The notes under the pieces are model-generated. The model was not told where the DNA came from. It ran no database searches and was given only the letters and a program-made list of their open reading frames with translations. This document shows, piece after piece, positions 16,951 to 26,568 of a stretch of 64,000 bases of DNA. The DNA comes from Ktedonobacter sp. SOSP1-85 (GTDB lineage Bacteria > Chloroflexota > Ktedonobacteria > Ktedonobacterales > Ktedonobacteraceae): NCBI RefSeq assembly GCF_016587415.1, contig NZ_BNJI01000002.1:682001-746000 (forward strand), in the 5' to 3' direction. Position numbers and translations under genes: made by a program. Numbering within the stretch: the first letter of the stretch is position 1; each line of letters begins with the position of its first letter.

Positions 16951-18835
16951 TAGCAGCGCCATCCCCCGCACCGTCCGCCAGTACCTTTTGCGAGGAGGAG
17001 ACGGGGAAAGAGAGGTAGAAGGTTGAACCCTCTCCCTCCATCGACTCAAACCAGGTATGCCCGCCATGGCGCTCCACCAGTTCTCGGCAGAGGTAGAGGC
17101 CCAGACCCGTGCCGGCAATCCCCTCGTTAAGCGCATTGTCCGCGCGCATAAAGCGACCAAAGATCTGCCCCTGCTGCTGCTCAGGAATACCAATGCCTGT
17201 ATCTTTGACGCTTACCAGCACCGTATTCTGCTGGTGCGCATCCACGTCGATCTGGATGGCCCCGCCCAGGGGGCTATACTTGATCGCATTGCCAATAATA
17301 TTCGTCAGCACCTGCTCAATACGCTGCTGGTCGATATCGACGACAAAGTGGTCGGTAAATATATGTAGCGCCAGCGTATGGCACTCGGTGGTGACTTGCA
17401 GACGCATGACAACGCGCTTCAGCAACGCGATCAAGTCCACAGGCTCAAAATGTAGTTGCAAGCTGCCGGTCTGGAGACGTGCAACATCCAACAGGTCCGA
17501 AGCCAGGTCTACCATGCGCGATGTGGCCTGGTCAATGTTCTGGAGCGCCTCCACCTGCCATTCGGCTAGTTCGGCCCCCTTGCCGCGCGCGGTCTGCACC
17601 AGCAAGGTTTGAGCAAAGCCCTTCAGGACCGCCAGGGGCGTACGCAATTCATGGGCCGCGATAGCGATAAACTCATCCTTTAACCGCTCAGCCTCGGCAT
17701 AGGCCATCAAGCGGCGTGTCTCGGTCACATCATTCCAGACAATCACGGCGCCCGAGGCCTTTAACGACTGCTCCTCCTTCGTCGTACGGTGCCGGGGATG
17801 CATGGGAACAATCGAGGCCTTGGGCAGATGTAGTGGCGAGACATTGACCATATACTCGCGCACCTCGTTATTGGAGGTATTGACCATGACCGTAAAGTTC
17901 AGGTCACATCTCTCCGTCGTCGCGCTCTGAATCGGCCCCGCGAGCATAGCCGTAATCTCTTGTCTGTGATTCTGCTCATCTTGAAGTAGTTCGCGAATAT
18001 GGCGCGCGGCCAGGTTCTCGCGCAGTATACACCCATGCACATCCATCAACATAACCCCGTCGGCGATATGCTCAAAGATGGCATCCGTCTCCAGCACATG
18101 AATATGGGCTGAGTGATAGAGCCGCGCGTTATCCAGGGCAATGGCCGCCTGTGTGCCCAGACCAAGCAACAGGGCCTCATCCTCCTCCGTAAAATGATCC
18201 GGCGCACCATGACCCAGCAGCAAGCCTCCGCGCACGACAGATGAGCGATCTAGCAAAGGCACACCCAGAAAGCTCCGCACCACGGGATGGTTCTTAGGCA
18301 CCCCTACGCTGAGCAGTTTCTCCTTCGAAACGCGCCCTTGCGCATAGTCCACAGCAGCCTGCCGTCCCGCTTTAATCCACTCAGGCGACATATCGTGGTG
18401 ATGCACACCAGCCGTACGCCCATGCACCAGAACATCCGCTATGCGCACCGGCACCCCCTCCCAGAAAATGGGCGCGAGCAGCCCCTCGCCCTTGAAAGAC
18501 ATATGCTGGAAAAAATGCTCTTGCTGAGGCGAAACCCCCACGACCGCCGCCAGGTAAAACGCATTCCCGCCAACAGGGGTTATCGGCTGACCAAACTCAT
18601 TCAGGGGGCGCAAGGTAAAGGCCGCGAACTCCGCTCCCGTCAACTGGCAGGCCGTCTCAGCGATCAGGTGCAGCAACTTCTTCTCGTCTAGCTCGCTAGA
18701 GAGCGCGGTTCCCACTTTATAGAGAGCGGCAAACTTGCGGGCGCTCTGTTCCGCACTCTGGCGTCGTTTGACCGCAAACCGTCCCCCCAAACGTTGCAAC
18801 CATAAATTGTTTTTCAAATAAGAGCTTACTTTCAT
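16913..18835 (-). CDS. GAF-PAS sensor histidine kinase
   Basis: 640 residues counted from M-K-V-S-S-Y-L; a longer frame reaches 19117 but lacks kinase-like sequence there and overlaps the divergent regulator. A GAF domain (about 35-240) is followed by a PAS-like region (245-375) and the HisKA box I-A-I-A-A-H-E-L-R-T-P with phospho-acceptor His395. The HATPase core follows, with D-T-G-I-G-I-P and G-T-G-L-G-L-Y. It is soluble and would phosphorylate the response regulator encoded divergently at 19047. The last about 20 residues after S-F-P-V-S-S-S are encoded partly by a D module and family A repeat and look acquired. Confidence 0.85.
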   Translation of the reverse strand: MKVSSYLKNNLWLQRLGGRFAVKRRQSAEQSARKFAALYKVGTALSSELDEKKLLHLIAETACQLTGAEFAAFTLRPLNEFGQPITPVGGNAFYLAAVVGVSPQQEHFFQHMSFKGEGLLAPIFWEGVPVRIADVLVHGRTAGVHHHDMSPEWIKAGRQAAVDYAQGRVSKEKLLSVGVPKNHPVVRSFLGVPLLDRSSVVRGGLLLGHGAPDHFTEEDEALLLGLGTQAAIALDNARLYHSAHIHVLETDAIFEHIADGVMLMDVHGCILRENLAARHIRELLQDEQNHRQEITAMLAGPIQSATTERCDLNFTVMVNTSNNEVREYMVNVSPLHLPKASIVPMHPRHRTTKEEQSLKASGAVIVWNDVTETRRLMAYAEAERLKDEFIAIAAHELRTPLAVLKGFAQTLLVQTARGKGAELAEWQVEALQNIDQATSRMVDLASDLLDVARLQTGSLQLHFEPVDLIALLKRVVMRLQVTTECHTLALHIFTDHFVVDIDQQRIEQVLTNIIGNAIKYSPLGGAIQIDVDAHQQNTVLVSVKDTGIGIPEQQQGQIFGRFMRADNALNEGIAGTGLGLYLCRELVERHGGHTWFESMEGEGSTFYLSFPVSSSQKVLADGAGDGAANPHSGASARAYI

Positions 18836-19046
18836 GAGTCTATAATAATAGAATTTAAGGTGGATAACAAGATAAAAGGTATTAAAACCTCGTGAAAGAA
18901 TTCTCGCTCCACTTTTTTGTTGAGATAAACACTTTACAAATAGAGGCGTTTCCGGCACAATACATGCAGATACACACATGATAGAGATACGTGTGTTCTG
19001 TCTGGCTACCACTACATATCTCCACGAGAAGAGGATGCATAAACAT

Positions 19047-19754
19047 ATGCCTGCCAAAAAAACTGTCATTCTCACCGCTGACGACGACTCACAGCTTTTA
19101 CGGCTCGTCTCGCGCAACCTGGAGCTAGAAGACTATGAGGTACTCACAGCCAGCGACGGGGAACAGGCCCTGGCCATCGTAGAGAAACAGCTTCCCGACC
19201 TTATTTTACTTGATGTTATGATGCCCAGGGTGGATGGCTTTACAGTCTGCAAGCATATTCGTGAGTTCTCAATGGTACCCATTATCATCATTACGGCCCG
19301 TGGCCAGGATCGCGACAAGGTCAAGGGGCTGGACCTGGGTGCCGATGACTATCTGACCAAACCTTTTAGTATTGAGGAACTCCTGGCACGCGTGCGCGCG
19401 GTCCTACGCCGCTCACGCTTCAGCGCCAGCGAGCCAGGCCAGGCTACACGCATGCAAGCCAGCATCGGCGAATTGACCATTGACTATTCACAGCATCTTA
19501 TCATCAAGGGCACAAAAGAGCTCTCCCTCACGCCTATCGAATACCGCCTGCTTGCCTACATGGCACAGAACATGGGGCGCATCGTCACTCATGACCAGCT
19601 ACTCGAACACGTCTGGGGGAGCGAGTACATAGGCGAGAGCCATATGCTCCAGGTCAATATCAACCGCCTGCGCCGCAAGCTGGAGCCCGATCCCTCGCAT
19701 CCACGCTACCTGCTCACCAAGGTCGGCATCGGCTACCTCCTCGCCTCCCCCTAG
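19047..19754 (+). CDS. OmpR/PhoB-family response regulator
   Basis: 235 residues. The receiver domain (8-120) has the acidic pocket A-D-D-D, phospho-acceptor Asp56 (L-L-D-V-M-M-P), the switch Thr in I-T-A-R and Lys in L-T-K-P-F. A winged-helix DNA-binding domain follows (about 140-235; E-L-S-L-T-P-I-E-Y-R-L-L and V-N-I-N-R-L-R-R-K-L). ATG 19047 has GAGAAGAGG twelve bases upstream; ATG 19035 is too close to that site. It is divergent from the GAF-PAS kinase, its likely partner. Confidence 0.9.
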   Translation: MPAKKTVILTADDDSQLLRLVSRNLELEDYEVLTASDGEQALAIVEKQLPDLILLDVMMPRVDGFTVCKHIREFSMVPIIIITARGQDRDKVKGLDLGADDYLTKPFSIEELLARVRAVLRRSRFSASEPGQATRMQASIGELTIDYSQHLIIKGTKELSLTPIEYRLLAYMAQNMGRIVTHDQLLEHVWGSEYIGESHMLQVNINRLRRKLEPDPSHPRYLLTKVGIGYLLASP

Positions 19755-19850
19755 GCCCGCTACTTGCGTACGCGGCTACTGGAGCAGTCTGCTACCTGAA
19801 GCACAACTTCGCCCTCCTGCATGGGCAGTGCGCCTTAAACCACAAAAAAA

Positions 19851-19887
19851 CAGTCCCGCTACCCATCCAGGTCGGGTAACGGGACTG
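19851..19887. terminator. Hairpin after the response regulator
   Basis: CAGTCCCGCTACCC (19851-19864) pairs with 19874-19887 with one G-T-type mismatch around a 9-nt loop. An A7 run precedes it, which would be a T run for the opposite strand. Confidence 0.6.
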
Positions 19888-19934
19888 CTATAGCGGGCAA
19901 GAGAGTGAGAGGTGTCTGCTGTCTCTCCTACCAT

Positions 19935-20018
19935 CATATGTAGACGCGTGCTTCAGCAGCGTCGTCCCACCCTGCTGTCTCCCCTATGACGGTATCATCA
20001 TATGTAGACACTTGCTTT
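19935..20018. repeat. Two family A half-elements
   Basis: CATATGTAGACGCGTGCTTC begins a right half at 19935-19963, and a degraded right half (CATATGTAGACACTTGCTTT) lies at about 19999-20018. Neither has its left arm. They mark a decayed repeat zone just left of the TnpB element; 19755-20241 holds no protein gene. Confidence 0.6.
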
Positions 20019-20095
20019 GGAAACCTTACCTCGCGAATAATTTTATGCACCGTACCTATATTAAGCATTTCGTATCACAAATTTATCACCGAAAA

Positions 20096-20142
20096 CGCCG
20101 CAGGATGCCTCTGCCCTTTCAGGCATGGGGAGGAATGCGGCG
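20096..20142. ncRNA. Structured hairpin upstream of tnpB, possible IS200/IS605-type end or RNA
   Basis: CGCCG (20096-20100) closes with CGGCG (20138-20142) around an inner stem (ATGCCT with AGGCAT). Purine-rich GGGGAGGAATG follows the inner loop. Such hairpins are typical of IS200/IS605-group ends. No other evidence of transcription is visible. Confidence 0.3.
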
Positions 20143-20204
20143 TTCCTTTGGAGGTGGCTTGGGTGGAATATGCCGTAGACATGCTTTCATCTGCTCATGT
20201 ATTG

Positions 20205-20234
20205 TTGACAGTCAGATGAAAACAATGGTATAAT
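20205..20234 (+). promoter_or_regulatory. Consensus promoter of the tnpB element
   Basis: TTGACA (20205-20210) and TATAAT (20229-20234) separated by 18 nt, both perfect consensus, eight bases before ATG 20242 of tnpB. So short a leader would give a leaderless or nearly leaderless message. Confidence 0.65.
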
Positions 20235-20241
20235 TCAGAGT

Positions 20242-21562
20242 ATGAAAACGGTATTAACAGCGAAACTTAAATTGAATACAACGCCCGAGCAATTCAAGGC
20301 ATTACGCACAACGCAACTGGCGTATCGTGATTCACTACAACTATGTGAGCCAGTACGCCTTTGCGAATGGCAAATTGAGTAATGCTCTTCGTTTGCAAGA
20401 TGCCACCTACGAAGAGATCCGTCTCCGTTTTCATCTGCCTTCGCAAATGGCCTGTTCTGTTCCTCGCCAAGTTGGTGCCACCTATAAAGGCTTATGGACA
20501 AAGGTGAAGAACAATGCTGCTCATCGTAAGGCAGGTCTCACCAAGAAACGGTATAAAGGGCTTGATCAGGCTCCTACGTTTCTCTCTCCCACGTTGACCT
20601 ACCAGTATAAGAAAGACTACACGTTCAAGAAAGAGCAGCACGTGAGTCTTCTCACGCTCGATGGACGTATCGTTGTGCCCTATACTGGCTACAATAAGCA
20701 TGTGGCATTGATCCAGCGTGGTACGGAGATTGGTGCATCGAAACTCTGGTATGACAAAGCCAAGAAGCAGTTTTACCTCCTTGTCTCCCTGGAAGTGGAG
20801 ACGGCTGATCCTACCCCAGAAACACACAAGCAGGTCGTTGGCGTGGATGTGGGGATGCGATACCTTGCCGTCACGGCGACAATGCAAGGCAATTGCACCT
20901 TCCATGCTGACACCTCCATTGTTGCTAGATCCCATCACTCTGCACGACTGAGAAAGCGTCTGCAAAAGAAAGGCACTCGTTCCGCGACGAGAAGGCTCGT
21001 TGCCATCAGTGGACGAGAGAGACGGTTGAAAGCAAACGCCAATCATGTCGTGAGTAAACGGATTGTGAAGCAATATCCTCAAAGCTTGATTGGACTGGAG
21101 CATCTGACAGATATTCGCGAGCAGACCAAACGACGGAAAGGCAAGCGAGCCAGTGCAAAACAGCGCAAAGCCAATCGTGCCTTTTCCAAATGGTCCTTTG
21201 CAGAGTTGCACAGTATGATCGCTTATAAAGCGCTCTTGCATCAAAGTATGGCGATCAAGGTGGATGCCAACTACACCTCGCAGGCCTGCCCCAAATGTGG
21301 GCATACCTGCAAAGAGAATCGTCCACACAAGGGCTTGCTCTTTCTCTGTCAGAATTGTCAGTACACGCTCCATGCCGATCTGGTTGGTGCAAGAAACATT
21401 GCGATGCGAACGCTTCTTATCCGGCAAGACTGGATAGGAACGGGCCTCTTGTCAGTACGCCCTGATGTGTCGGACGATGAAGCCAAAGCAGCACGCCTGA
21501 AAAGGTATGCTGAATTGCGGTGGAGTTCAGACACAACTCCAAGCCCTCGGCTTTCGCCGTAG
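20242..21562 (+). pseudogene. tnpB: TnpB (IS200/IS605-group RNA-guided nuclease), frameshifted
   Basis: The N-terminus M-K-T-V-L-T-A-K-L-K-L-N is encoded from ATG 20242, but the rest continues in the next frame from about 20327 (Y-V-S-Q-Y-A-F onward). A one-base change near 20330-20340 therefore breaks the gene, unless it is a sequencing error. The main frame, counted from 20327, keeps all RuvC acids (Asp174 in G-V-D-V-G, Glu258 in G-L-E-H-L, Asp351 in H-A-D-L-V-G-A-R-N) and a zinc ribbon (C-P-K-C, C-Q-N-C). No TnpA gene is present, so it would be a non-autonomous element. Confidence 0.85.
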
Positions 21563-21575
21563 GGTACTGACAGTC
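21400..21575 (+). ncRNA. Probable omega (guide) RNA region at the tnpB 3' end
   Basis: The last codons and stop of tnpB lie in the hairpin CCCTCGGCTTTCGCCGTAGG (from 21544), directly followed by GTACTGACAG. In TnpB elements the guide RNA scaffold overlaps the 3' end of the gene and finishes in a hairpin of just this kind before the guide segment. The 5' boundary given is approximate. Confidence 0.45.
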
Positions 21576-21782
21576 TCACATTTTACTCACATGAGTATTA
21601 AAAATTTATAAATGTAGCAAACAAACTTATGATTATTTAGCATTTAGGCATGTATATTTGCTGTACAAGCGTTGAAAAATTGTCATAGAATAATATACAT
21701 AGCACATAGTTTGCTTATGCCAAGCGTAACGCATACATGCAACCACACGTGTTAGAAGTGGCTCGCGCAGGCACCAAGAGGC

Positions 21783-21879
21783 TGTAGGGTCCATGCTGGC
21801 ATGGACTCCGAGGCCCGCAGGCCGATACCCCATACAGCAATTCGCTACGCTCGGAGTCCATGCCAGCATGGACCCTACA
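21783..21879. repeat. Family B repeat, intact copy with 30-bp perfect arms
   Basis: 21783-21812 is the exact reverse complement of 21850-21879, with a 37-nt interior containing AGGCCCGCAGGCC. It is the best-preserved copy of the family and lies about 80 bases upstream of the phosphoketolase start. Otherwise 21563-21959 is AT-rich with no gene. Confidence 0.85.
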
Positions 21880-21959
21880 TAAACTGTGCAATAGCCCTTT
21901 GTAAGGATATAGCTCTCATAAAAGTAGAAAGCATAATTCTCTGTATCAAGGAGAGTGTC

Positions 21960-24317
21960 ATGGCGCAACTCGACCAGCCTCAGCTTGAGCGCATGCATCG
22001 TTACTGGAACGCGGCCAACTATCTGACTGTCGGTCAGATCTATTTGCAGGCTAATCCTCTCTTACGAGAGCCACTTTGCCCCGAACATATCAAACCCCGC
22101 CTGCTGGGTCATTGGGGGACCTCGCCTGGTCTGAGCTTTATCTATGTCCATCTTAATAGGCTCATCAAGGAGCGCGACGCGAATATGATCTACCTGGCGG
22201 GACCCGGCCACGGTGGACCCGCTATCGTGGCCAATGTCTATCTGGAGGGCACCTATAGCGAGGTCTATCCCCATATCACACAGGATCACGATGGGATGCA
22301 TAGGCTCTTCCGCCAGTTTTCCACTCCAGGCGGCATTCCCAGCCACGTCAGCGTTCCTACCCCTGGCTCCATTCACGAGGGCGGTGAGCTGGGCTATGTG
22401 CTCTCGCATGCCTTTGGCGCGGCCTTCGATAATCCTGATCTAATTGTGGCGGCGGTGATCGGCGATGGCGAGGCGGAGACCGCGCCGCTTGAGGGAGCCT
22501 GGAAGAGCCTGAGCTATCTCAATCCCATCCGCGATGGCGCGGTCCTCCCCATCCTCCACCTCAATGGCTATAAAATCTCCAGTCCCACGGTGCTGGGGCG
22601 CGCCTCTGATGAGCGCATTCGCAGATTAATCTCTGGCTATGGCTACGATGTGCATTTCCTGGAGGGCGACGATCCCATGCAGATGCACCGCGCCTTCGCC
22701 GAGTTACTTGATACCTGCTATGAGAAGATTCACGCCTGCCAGGAGCATGCCCGCTCACACGGCGTCCAGGGCGTGCCCCCCTGGCCCGCGATCATTCTGC
22801 GTACTCCCAAAGGGTGGACCGGGCCAAAGGAGGTCGATGGCAAACGCATCGAGGGGACCTACCGCGCGCACCAGGTTCCCATCGACGGAGTCAAAAACAA
22901 TCCAGAGCATCTGCATATGCTCGAAGAGTGGATGCGCAGCTACCAGCCAGGCGAGCTCTTTGACGAGAACGGAAAGCTTATCTCCGAACTGGCGAAGCTA
23001 GCACCACAGGGCGCGCGCCGCATGGGCGCCAATCCTCACGCCAATGGTGGTCTCCTGCTTCAGGATCTACATCTCCCACTCTTTACCGATTACGCCCTGG
23101 GTGTCAAGAAGCCCGCCACGGAGCAGCATGAGTCCACGCGCCAGCTCGGCATGTGGATGCGCGACATCTTCTCCGCCAATAAAGAGCAGCAGAACTTCCG
23201 CCTCTTCTGTCCCGACGAGACCAACTCCAACCGCCTGAGCAATGTGTTTGAGGTCGAGAATCGCTGCTTCGTCGAGCCAATTATCAGCGATGATGACAAT
23301 CTCTCGCCCGATGGGCGTGTGATGGAGGTCTTAAGCGAGCATCTCTGCCAGGGCTGGCTAGAGGGCTATCTCCTCACCGGACGCCATGGCATCTTCGCCA
23401 CCTATGAGGCCTTCGCCATGGTCTCGGCCTCCATGACCATCCAGCACTCTAAGTGGATGGAGGAGGGCATCAAGCTCCCCTGGCGCGCAGATATCTCCTC
23501 GCTCAATATCCTGCTGACCTCAACCTGCTGGCGCAATGACCACAACGGGTTCAGCCACCAGGGACCCGGCCTGATCGATACCGTGCTCTCCAAGAAAGGA
23601 ACCGTGGCGCGTATCTACCTGCCACCCGATGCCAACTGCCTCCTTTCGGTGGCTGATCACTGCCTGCGCAGCCGCAACTATGTCAACCTGATTGTGATCG
23701 ATAAACAGCCCCAACTCCAATGGCTCAATATGCAAGATGCCATTGACCACTGTACACGCGGCCTCTCGACCTGGCAGTGGGCCAGCAACGACCAGGATGT
23801 TGAGCCGGACGTGGTCATGGCCTGCGCGGGCGATATTCCCACCCTGGAGACCGTCGCGGCGGCCTGGTGGCTACACCAGCACATCCCAGAGCTAAAAGTA
23901 CGCGTGGTCAACGTGGTCGACCTGATGACGCTCTATCCCCCCTACCTCCATCCTCACGGCATGGAGGAGGCCAAATTCGTCGAGCATTTTACCGAGGACA
24001 AACCGGTCGTCTTCGCCTTTCACGGCTATCCACGCGCCGTTCACGAAATCGTGCACGGTCGCGCTAACGAGGAACGCTTCCACGTACGCGGCTTCAACGA
24101 AGAGGGCACAACCACGACTCCCTTCGACATGGTGGTGCTCAACGGCATGAGCCGCTACCACCTCTGCATTGAGGTGTTGCGCCGCGCCCAGCGCGTTCGT
24201 GGACTCACTCCGGCCCTGATCGCCGAATGTAACGACCTGCTTGCCAAGCACCATACCTACGTCCGCGCTCACCTCGAAGACATGCCCGAGATCCGCGACT
24301 GGACCTGGACTGATTAG
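21960..24317 (+). CDS. xfp: Xylulose-5-phosphate/fructose-6-phosphate phosphoketolase
   Basis: 785 residues, the usual length for the family. It cleaves xylulose 5-phosphate (and often fructose 6-phosphate) with phosphate to acetyl phosphate plus a shorter sugar phosphate, using thiamine diphosphate. Visible motifs are Y-L-A-G-P-G-H-G-G-P-A, the cofactor site G-D-G-E-A-E-T, and G-Y-K-I-S-S-P-T. I start at 21960 because CAAGGAG lies eight bases upstream and the protein then begins as in homologues; the frame extends further but into a repeat. It would feed pentoses such as arabinose from the glycosidase locus into acetyl phosphate. Confidence 0.93.
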   Translation: MAQLDQPQLERMHRYWNAANYLTVGQIYLQANPLLREPLCPEHIKPRLLGHWGTSPGLSFIYVHLNRLIKERDANMIYLAGPGHGGPAIVANVYLEGTYSEVYPHITQDHDGMHRLFRQFSTPGGIPSHVSVPTPGSIHEGGELGYVLSHAFGAAFDNPDLIVAAVIGDGEAETAPLEGAWKSLSYLNPIRDGAVLPILHLNGYKISSPTVLGRASDERIRRLISGYGYDVHFLEGDDPMQMHRAFAELLDTCYEKIHACQEHARSHGVQGVPPWPAIILRTPKGWTGPKEVDGKRIEGTYRAHQVPIDGVKNNPEHLHMLEEWMRSYQPGELFDENGKLISELAKLAPQGARRMGANPHANGGLLLQDLHLPLFTDYALGVKKPATEQHESTRQLGMWMRDIFSANKEQQNFRLFCPDETNSNRLSNVFEVENRCFVEPIISDDDNLSPDGRVMEVLSEHLCQGWLEGYLLTGRHGIFATYEAFAMVSASMTIQHSKWMEEGIKLPWRADISSLNILLTSTCWRNDHNGFSHQGPGLIDTVLSKKGTVARIYLPPDANCLLSVADHCLRSRNYVNLIVIDKQPQLQWLNMQDAIDHCTRGLSTWQWASNDQDVEPDVVMACAGDIPTLETVAAAWWLHQHIPELKVRVVNVVDLMTLYPPYLHPHGMEEAKFVEHFTEDKPVVFAFHGYPRAVHEIVHGRANEERFHVRGFNEEGTTTTPFDMVVLNGMSRYHLCIEVLRRAQRVRGLTPALIAECNDLLAKHHTYVRAHLEDMPEIRDWTWTD

Positions 24318-24321
24318 CGAT

Positions 24322-24394
24322 ATAACATAGGGGTGATAGCGTGATGATGGGCTGGCGAAACCAGCCCATCATCACGCTATCACCCCTATGTTAT
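24322..24394. repeat. Gene-end palindrome, 34-bp perfect arms
   Basis: 24322-24355 is the exact complement of 24361-24394 around CGAAA. It begins five bases after the phosphoketolase stop, between two convergent genes, so it can serve as a terminator for both. Confidence 0.8.
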
Positions 24395-24415
24395 GCGAAG
24401 CACCGCAGGTGCAAG

Positions 24416-25120
24416 CTAACGAGACAGGAGTCCTCGTTCAAGCGCGACCGCAACGGCTGAGGTACGTGAGTCGACCCCAAGCTTGGTATAAATACTGGTG
24501 AGATGCGCCCCCACCGTGCGCAGGCTGATACCAAGTTGGGCCGCAATCTCTTTGCTGCGCTCGCCGCTCGCCACTCTACGCAAAACTTCTAGCTCTCTCT
24601 CGCTTAGCTCACCCTCGCCACTCCTCCTGGCCCTTGGAGAGGGACGCTGCTCCTGAGAAGCATGAGAGAGCAGACGCGCCACAATTCCCGGCTGTAGCAG
24701 CGTTTCTCCACGCGCCGCGCTCCGTATGGCCTGAAACATTGTTTCACTACTGGTGTCTTTCAGCAAATAGCCGCAAGCGCCGGCACGCAGACCGCGTAAC
24801 ATAAGATCGTCCTCGTTATAGGTAGTCAAAATAACGATCGCGATATGCGGCCATTGCGCTCGCAAATGAGTGATCGCCTCCAGCCCATCCATTCCTGGCA
24901 TACGCAAATCCATCAACACTACATCGGGTTGCGCCTCTTTGACGACACGAAGAGCGCTTGCTCCATCTGCCGCCTCCCCCACCATGACAAAGCCCTCACC
25001 CAATATCTCTAGCATCATACGCAAGCCTTCACGCACGACCTGATGATCGTCTACAACGACGACACGGATTAGCCCCTGCTCATGCTGATTCGCTTTCATA
25101 CGCGTATATTCTTCACTCAT
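24416..25120 (-). CDS. NarL/LuxR-family response regulator
   Basis: 234 residues. Receiver domain (about 17-135) with V-V-D-D-H-Q and phospho-acceptor Asp71 (L-M-D-L-R-M-P-G), then a LuxR-type helix-turn-helix (L-S-E-R-E-L-E-V-L-R-R-V-A-S-G, I-A-A-Q-L-G-I-S-L-R-T-V). The start M-S-E-E-Y overlaps the 3' end of the upstream kinase gene (ATGAGTGA, 8 nt), showing coupled translation. It should regulate the divergent ABC exporter operon at 26780. Confidence 0.92.
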   Translation of the reverse strand: MSEEYTRMKANQHEQGLIRVVVVDDHQVVREGLRMMLEILGEGFVMVGEAADGASALRVVKEAQPDVVLMDLRMPGMDGLEAITHLRAQWPHIAIVILTTYNEDDLMLRGLRAGACGYLLKDTSSETMFQAIRSAARGETLLQPGIVARLLSHASQEQRPSPRARRSGEGELSERELEVLRRVASGERSKEIAAQLGISLRTVGAHLTSIYTKLGVDSRTSAVAVALERGLLSR

Positions 25121-26471
25121 GACGCACCTCTTCCCAGGCCATTTCACGCTGTTCTTGCGGATGCTGCTCCGAGGAGAGCAGGCAAAAGAAACGCAGGGTC
25201 GTTCCCTTACCCGGATCACTGCATACCTCAAAGCGAGCCCCGATCAGGCGCGCGCGCTCACGTAGTCCGAGCAAACCGAAATGGCCAGGTAGCTGCTGCG
25301 CCTGGGCAGGAGCAAAACCAACCCCGTCATCGCGTAACATAATGATTAGCTGTTGTCGCTCACACACGGCACTCAAAAAAACGTTATGCGCCTGGGCATG
25401 CCGCACAATATTGCTAAGTCCCTCGCTAATCATTCGCTGGATATGCTCATACGAGGCAGGAGGTGCCATGGTCAGGGCTTCGATATCACACTCACAGGGA
25501 ATGCTTGTGTACTCAGTAAAGCGTTTGACCTCCTGCTGGATAGCCTCTTGCAGGTCGAGGGAACCAGGGGTTTCGGCGCGCAGATCGTCAATGACGTTGC
25601 GAGCCTCTGTAAGGGTTGCACGCGCACGCGCCATCGCTTGCTGCACAATATCGCGTGCCTGTCTAACTTGCTCGCGTGCGAGCAAACCATTCGTCGTCTC
25701 CAACTGCATAGTAATGGCGACCAGGCCTTGAGAGAGCGTGTCATGCAACTCACGTGCCAGCCGCTGACGTTCCGTAATCAGCGTCAGGTCTTGTACCTGG
25801 GCTGCGTAATCCTCAAGCTGTATATGCGCCTCCTCCAACTGCGCATGTGTATGTTCCAGTTCGTGGTGCGCCTGTTCAACCTCACTGAGCAACTCCTGAT
25901 CACGCTGGTGAGCCTGTGCGCGTTGGCGGTAGAGGAGAAGGCAGGCAACGATAAACATCAGAATGACCAGGAAGTTGGCGGACTTGACGAGGGCATTCTG
26001 GAAATTGGTTGTAAATAGACCTTGTTGTGGAAGAGTCGCAAGCGTATATAAAACAAGGTAGCTACCAGAGATGATAATCGTCGGGCGCGTCCACTTAAGC
26101 AAGCTCACCGCCTCAAGCGTTAATGCGAGAAAGAGCGTTGAGATCGCAAACTGCGAGCCAGTAACTACCAACATACTCTCTACGAGTAACGCCTGGACAA
26201 GAAAATAGACCCAGAGGTAACGCTGCTTGAGATGCCCGTAGAGCGCGATCCAATGCAGCGCACCATGGAACAATAATCCGCAAGAGACAAACACCAGGTC
26301 TCCAAGGACTGAGTAGAGTCCCGCCGCTCCATTTTTCCCCATCACGCCCATAGAATCTTGCATAGCCGACAGGTACATCAACACACTCTGAGCATACACA
26401 ACTCCTACCCATACCAGGAGAAGCCAGCGCAAAGGATGTTTCTGACTGACAACTATATTCCGCTGCTGCAT
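25113..26471 (-). CDS. NarL-type sensor histidine kinase (HisKA_3), six-span
   Basis: 452 residues. Six hydrophobic segments (about 13-34, 51-77, 84-103, 108-125, 131-149 and 165-181) with almost no extracellular loops, then a coiled coil (about 185-232). The dimerisation box R-L-A-R-E-L-H-D-T-L-S-Q-G has phospho-acceptor His243; an ATPase domain with D-D-G-V-G-F follows. The buried sensor part is typical of kinases that sense membrane or cell-envelope stress together with an ABC transporter, which fits the divergent MacB-like operon. Confidence 0.9.
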   Translation of the reverse strand: MQQRNIVVSQKHPLRWLLLVWVGVVYAQSVLMYLSAMQDSMGVMGKNGAAGLYSVLGDLVFVSCGLLFHGALHWIALYGHLKQRYLWVYFLVQALLVESMLVVTGSQFAISTLFLALTLEAVSLLKWTRPTIIISGSYLVLYTLATLPQQGLFTTNFQNALVKSANFLVILMFIVACLLLYRQRAQAHQRDQELLSEVEQAHHELEHTHAQLEEAHIQLEDYAAQVQDLTLITERQRLARELHDTLSQGLVAITMQLETTNGLLAREQVRQARDIVQQAMARARATLTEARNVIDDLRAETPGSLDLQEAIQQEVKRFTEYTSIPCECDIEALTMAPPASYEHIQRMISEGLSNIVRHAQAHNVFLSAVCERQQLIIMLRDDGVGFAPAQAQQLPGHFGLLGLRERARLIGARFEVCSDPGKGTTLRFFCLLSSEQHPQEQREMAWEEVRHE

Positions 26472-26522
26472 CTTACGTATTGCTCCATTTTATAGGGCGT
26501 TCTCGGCGCCTACGTCGCTTCA

Positions 26523-26568
26523 TCTGGGTATAGGCTGCGATGTGCAAATGCCACAGCTTATACCCAGA
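26523..26568. promoter_or_regulatory. Inverted repeat between the kinase and ABC operon
   Basis: TCTGGGTATAGGCTG (26523-26537) faces its complement at 26554-26568 with one mismatch and a 16-nt spacer. It lies upstream of the kinase start in the 308-base divergent gap and could be the regulator binding site. The remainder of the gap shows no other feature. Confidence 0.4.

Noticed and set aside
18836..19117. N-terminal extension of the GAF-PAS kinase to 19117
   Set aside because: It would overlap the start of the divergent response regulator and reads as unstructured, cysteine-rich sequence; M-K-V-S-S at 18835 starts the homologous part.
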